60,837 nucleotides of DNA from NCED01 sp035493955. GTDB lineage: Bacteria; Pseudomonadota; Alphaproteobacteria; Caulobacterales; Caulobacteraceae. The notes beneath the pieces were generated by a model that did no database searches, had not been told where the DNA came from, and was given only the letters and a program-made list of their open reading frames with translations. Positions 59,365 to 60,837 of this stretch are shown one piece after another (within the stretch, counting starts at the first letter, position 1; each line of letters opens with the position of its first letter). The DNA is taken from NCBI GenBank assembly GCA_035493955.1, contig DATJHI010000020.1, forward strand, positions 1 to 60,837, in the 5' to 3' direction. Position numbers and translations under genes: made by a program.

Positions 59365-60837
59365 TTACGCGTTCCAGACCCAGAGGGCGTAGGAGAGGAT
59401 GGCCGCGACGCCCAGGAGCATCACGAAGGCGTAGTGGTAGAGGAAGCCGGTCTGTAGCCGCCCTGCCCCCTTGCCGATCTGATAGGAGACCGCGGAGACG
59501 CCGTCGGGTCCGAGCCCGTCGATGATCTTCTGGTCGCCGCCCTTCCAGAAGAGGTCGCCCAGGAACTTCGCCGCGCGGACGAAGGTCGCGTCATAGAGTT
59601 CGTCGACGAACCACTTGTTGTAGAAGAACAGGTAGAGGGGACCGCGGTTAGCCGCGAGGCGTGCGCCCAGCCCCTCGCGCATCAGATAGACGTAGGCCGC
59701 GATCAGCAGGCCGAGCACCGAGACGGTGAGCGGCGCGAGCACGATCCACTCCGGCGGCTCGCGGCCGGCGAGGACGTGGTTGCTGGCCGCGGTGAAGATC
59801 GCGCCGCGCCAGAACTCCACCTGCTCGGCGCCGACGAACTTCTCGGCGAAGGCGAAACCGGCGGCGACGGCGCCGATGGAGAGCAGGATCAGCGGCAGGC
59901 GCATGGTCCACGGGCTCTCGTGCGGCAGGCTCACGTGCTCGCCGTGGTCGGGCTCGGAATGCGTCTCGATCTGGGCGGCGCTCGCATGGTCGTCGGCGTG
60001 GCCATGATCGTCGTGCGCGTGATCGCGGTTGTGCCAGTGGTGCTTCAGGTCCTCGGACGTCCAGCGGGCATGGCCGTTGAAGGTGAAGAACGCCAGGCGC
60101 CAGGAATAGAAGGCGGTCATGCCGGCGACGAAGACCCCGATCACCCAGGCGAAGTAACCCATCGGGTCCCCCGCCACGCCCGCCTCGTAGCCGGCGTGGA
60201 TGATCGAGTCCTTGGAGTAGAAGCCGGCAAAGCCGAGATCGAGGCCAGGGATGCCCAGCCCTGTGATGGCGATGGTGCCAATGGTCATGACCGCGAAGGT
60301 CACCGGCAGGTACTTCGCCAGGTTGCCGTAGCGGCGCATGTCCTGTTCGTGAGCCATGGCGTGGATCACCGAGCCCGCGCCCAGGAAGAGCAGCGCCTTG
60401 AAGAAGGCGTGGGTGAAGAGGTGGAACATCGAGGCCTGGTAGGCGCCGACGCCGGCGGCCATGAACATGTAGCCGAGTTGCGAGCAGGTCGAGTAGGCGA
60501 TCACCCGCTTGATGTCGTTCTGCACCATGCCGACGGTGGCGGCGAAGAGCGCGGTGACGGCGCCGATGACGACCACGATGTGCTTGGCGACCGGCGCGTA
60601 CTCGAACATCGGCGACAGCAGGCAGACCATGTAGACGCCGGCCGTGACCATGGTCGCGGCGTGGATCAGGGCCGAGACCGGCGTCGGGCCTTCCATAGCA
60701 TCGGGCAGCCAGACATGCAGACCGATCTGCGCCGACTTGCCCATCGCGCCGATGAACAGCAGCACGCCAATGACCTCGAAGGCGGAGAACGTGCCGCCGA
60801 GTACGGAATATGTGTCGGCCTGGTGCTGCGCGACGGC
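59365..60837 (-). CDS. nuoL: NADH-quinone oxidoreductase subunit L (5' end beyond the window)
   Basis: This distal proton-pumping subunit of complex I has the long lateral helix. The 490 visible codons run open to the window edge, so the N-terminal part is missing. IGLHVWLPDAMEGPTPVSALIHAATMVTAG and KRVIAYSTCSQLGYM are conserved. A histidine/aspartate-rich insert (about 25 residues, encoded near 59940-60045) lies between membrane helices. The last residues end LSYALWVWNA. The nuoM gene follows after 14 bp. Confidence 0.97.
   Translation of the reverse strand, partial: AVAQHQADTYSVLGGTFSAFEVIGVLLFIGAMGKSAQIGLHVWLPDAMEGPTPVSALIHAATMVTAGVYMVCLLSPMFEYAPVAKHIVVVIGAVTALFAATVGMVQNDIKRVIAYSTCSQLGYMFMAAGVGAYQASMFHLFTHAFFKALLFLGAGSVIHAMAHEQDMRRYGNLAKYLPVTFAVMTIGTIAITGLGIPGLDLGFAGFYSKDSIIHAGYEAGVAGDPMGYFAWVIGVFVAGMTAFYSWRLAFFTFNGHARWTSEDLKHHWHNRDHAHDDHGHADDHASAAQIETHSEPDHGEHVSLPHESPWTMRLPLILLSIGAVAAGFAFAEKFVGAEQVEFWRGAIFTAASNHVLAGREPPEWIVLAPLTVSVLGLLIAAYVYLMREGLGARLAANRGPLYLFFYNKWFVDELYDATFVRAAKFLGDLFWKGGDQKIIDGLGPDGVSAVSYQIGKGAGRLQTGFLYHYAFVMLLGVAAILSYALWVWNA

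Overview
The window is chromosomal DNA of a high-GC alphaproteobacterium. Gene order and protein sequences fit Caulobacterales best, and a Phenylobacterium- or Caulobacter-like organism is my inference. Pointers are the run nuoL-nuoM-nuoN-birA-coaX-rnj-DUF1467-proS-lolC-lolD, an ATP12-type F1 assembly factor, a class II DAHP synthase, and frequent ATGA overlaps and GTG/TTG starts. No phage, transposase, integrase, CRISPR array or rRNA gene was seen.

Positions 1-25222 hold the transcription/translation block, almost all on the minus strand. In transcription order it runs tRNA-Trp, secE, nusG, rplK, rplA, then an arsenic cassette, rplJ, rplL, a methyltransferase, rpoB, rpoC, a six-gene accessory stretch, rpsL, rpsG, fusA and the start of tuf. 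The classical secE-to-rpoC cluster is interrupted twice: between rplA and rplJ by a divergent arsenic locus (a GNAT facing arsR-arsC-aquaglyceroporin-arsC), and between rplL and rpoB by a methyltransferase. A third interruption, between rpoC and rpsL, holds a Tat-exported FMN hydroxy-acid oxidase with a CXXCH motif, an MFS transporter, a GNAT, a DUF1993 protein, a proline-rich repeat protein and an FMN reductase.

Positions 25300-36420 are mixed metabolism: a Gfo/Idh/MocA oxidoreductase, an overlapping DUF429-HIT pair, a cobalamin riboswitch in front of B12-independent metE, msrB with a DegT-family aminotransferase, a small outer-membrane barrel protein, an AidB-like acyl-CoA dehydrogenase, a tandem pair of secreted SnoaL-like paralogues with duplicated promoters, and tRNA-Val. 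The spacer between the SnoaL genes carries an AT-rich array with about 10-bp periodicity.

Positions 36409-46955 hold gph, a tight glmU-rpiA-gor-O-antigen-ligase-like run, class II DAHP synthase, an ATP12 chaperone and a DUF1800-DUF1501 secretion-type pair. Positions 46952-60837, all on the minus strand, carry a HAD phosphatase, an RluC-family pseudouridine synthase, crcB, lolD, lolC and an archaeal/eukaryal-type prolyl-tRNA synthetase. Beyond a terminator lie DUF1467, RNase J, coaX, birA, nuoN, nuoM and a 5'-truncated nuoL.

Most of the window is conserved housekeeping sequence. The most unusual points are the haem-c-like motif in the exported flavoenzyme, the arsenic cassette inside the ribosomal protein cluster, the archaeal-type ProRS at a vertically conserved locus, and the helically phased repeat array beside the duplicated SnoaL genes. 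I did not find a convincing wholly new system.
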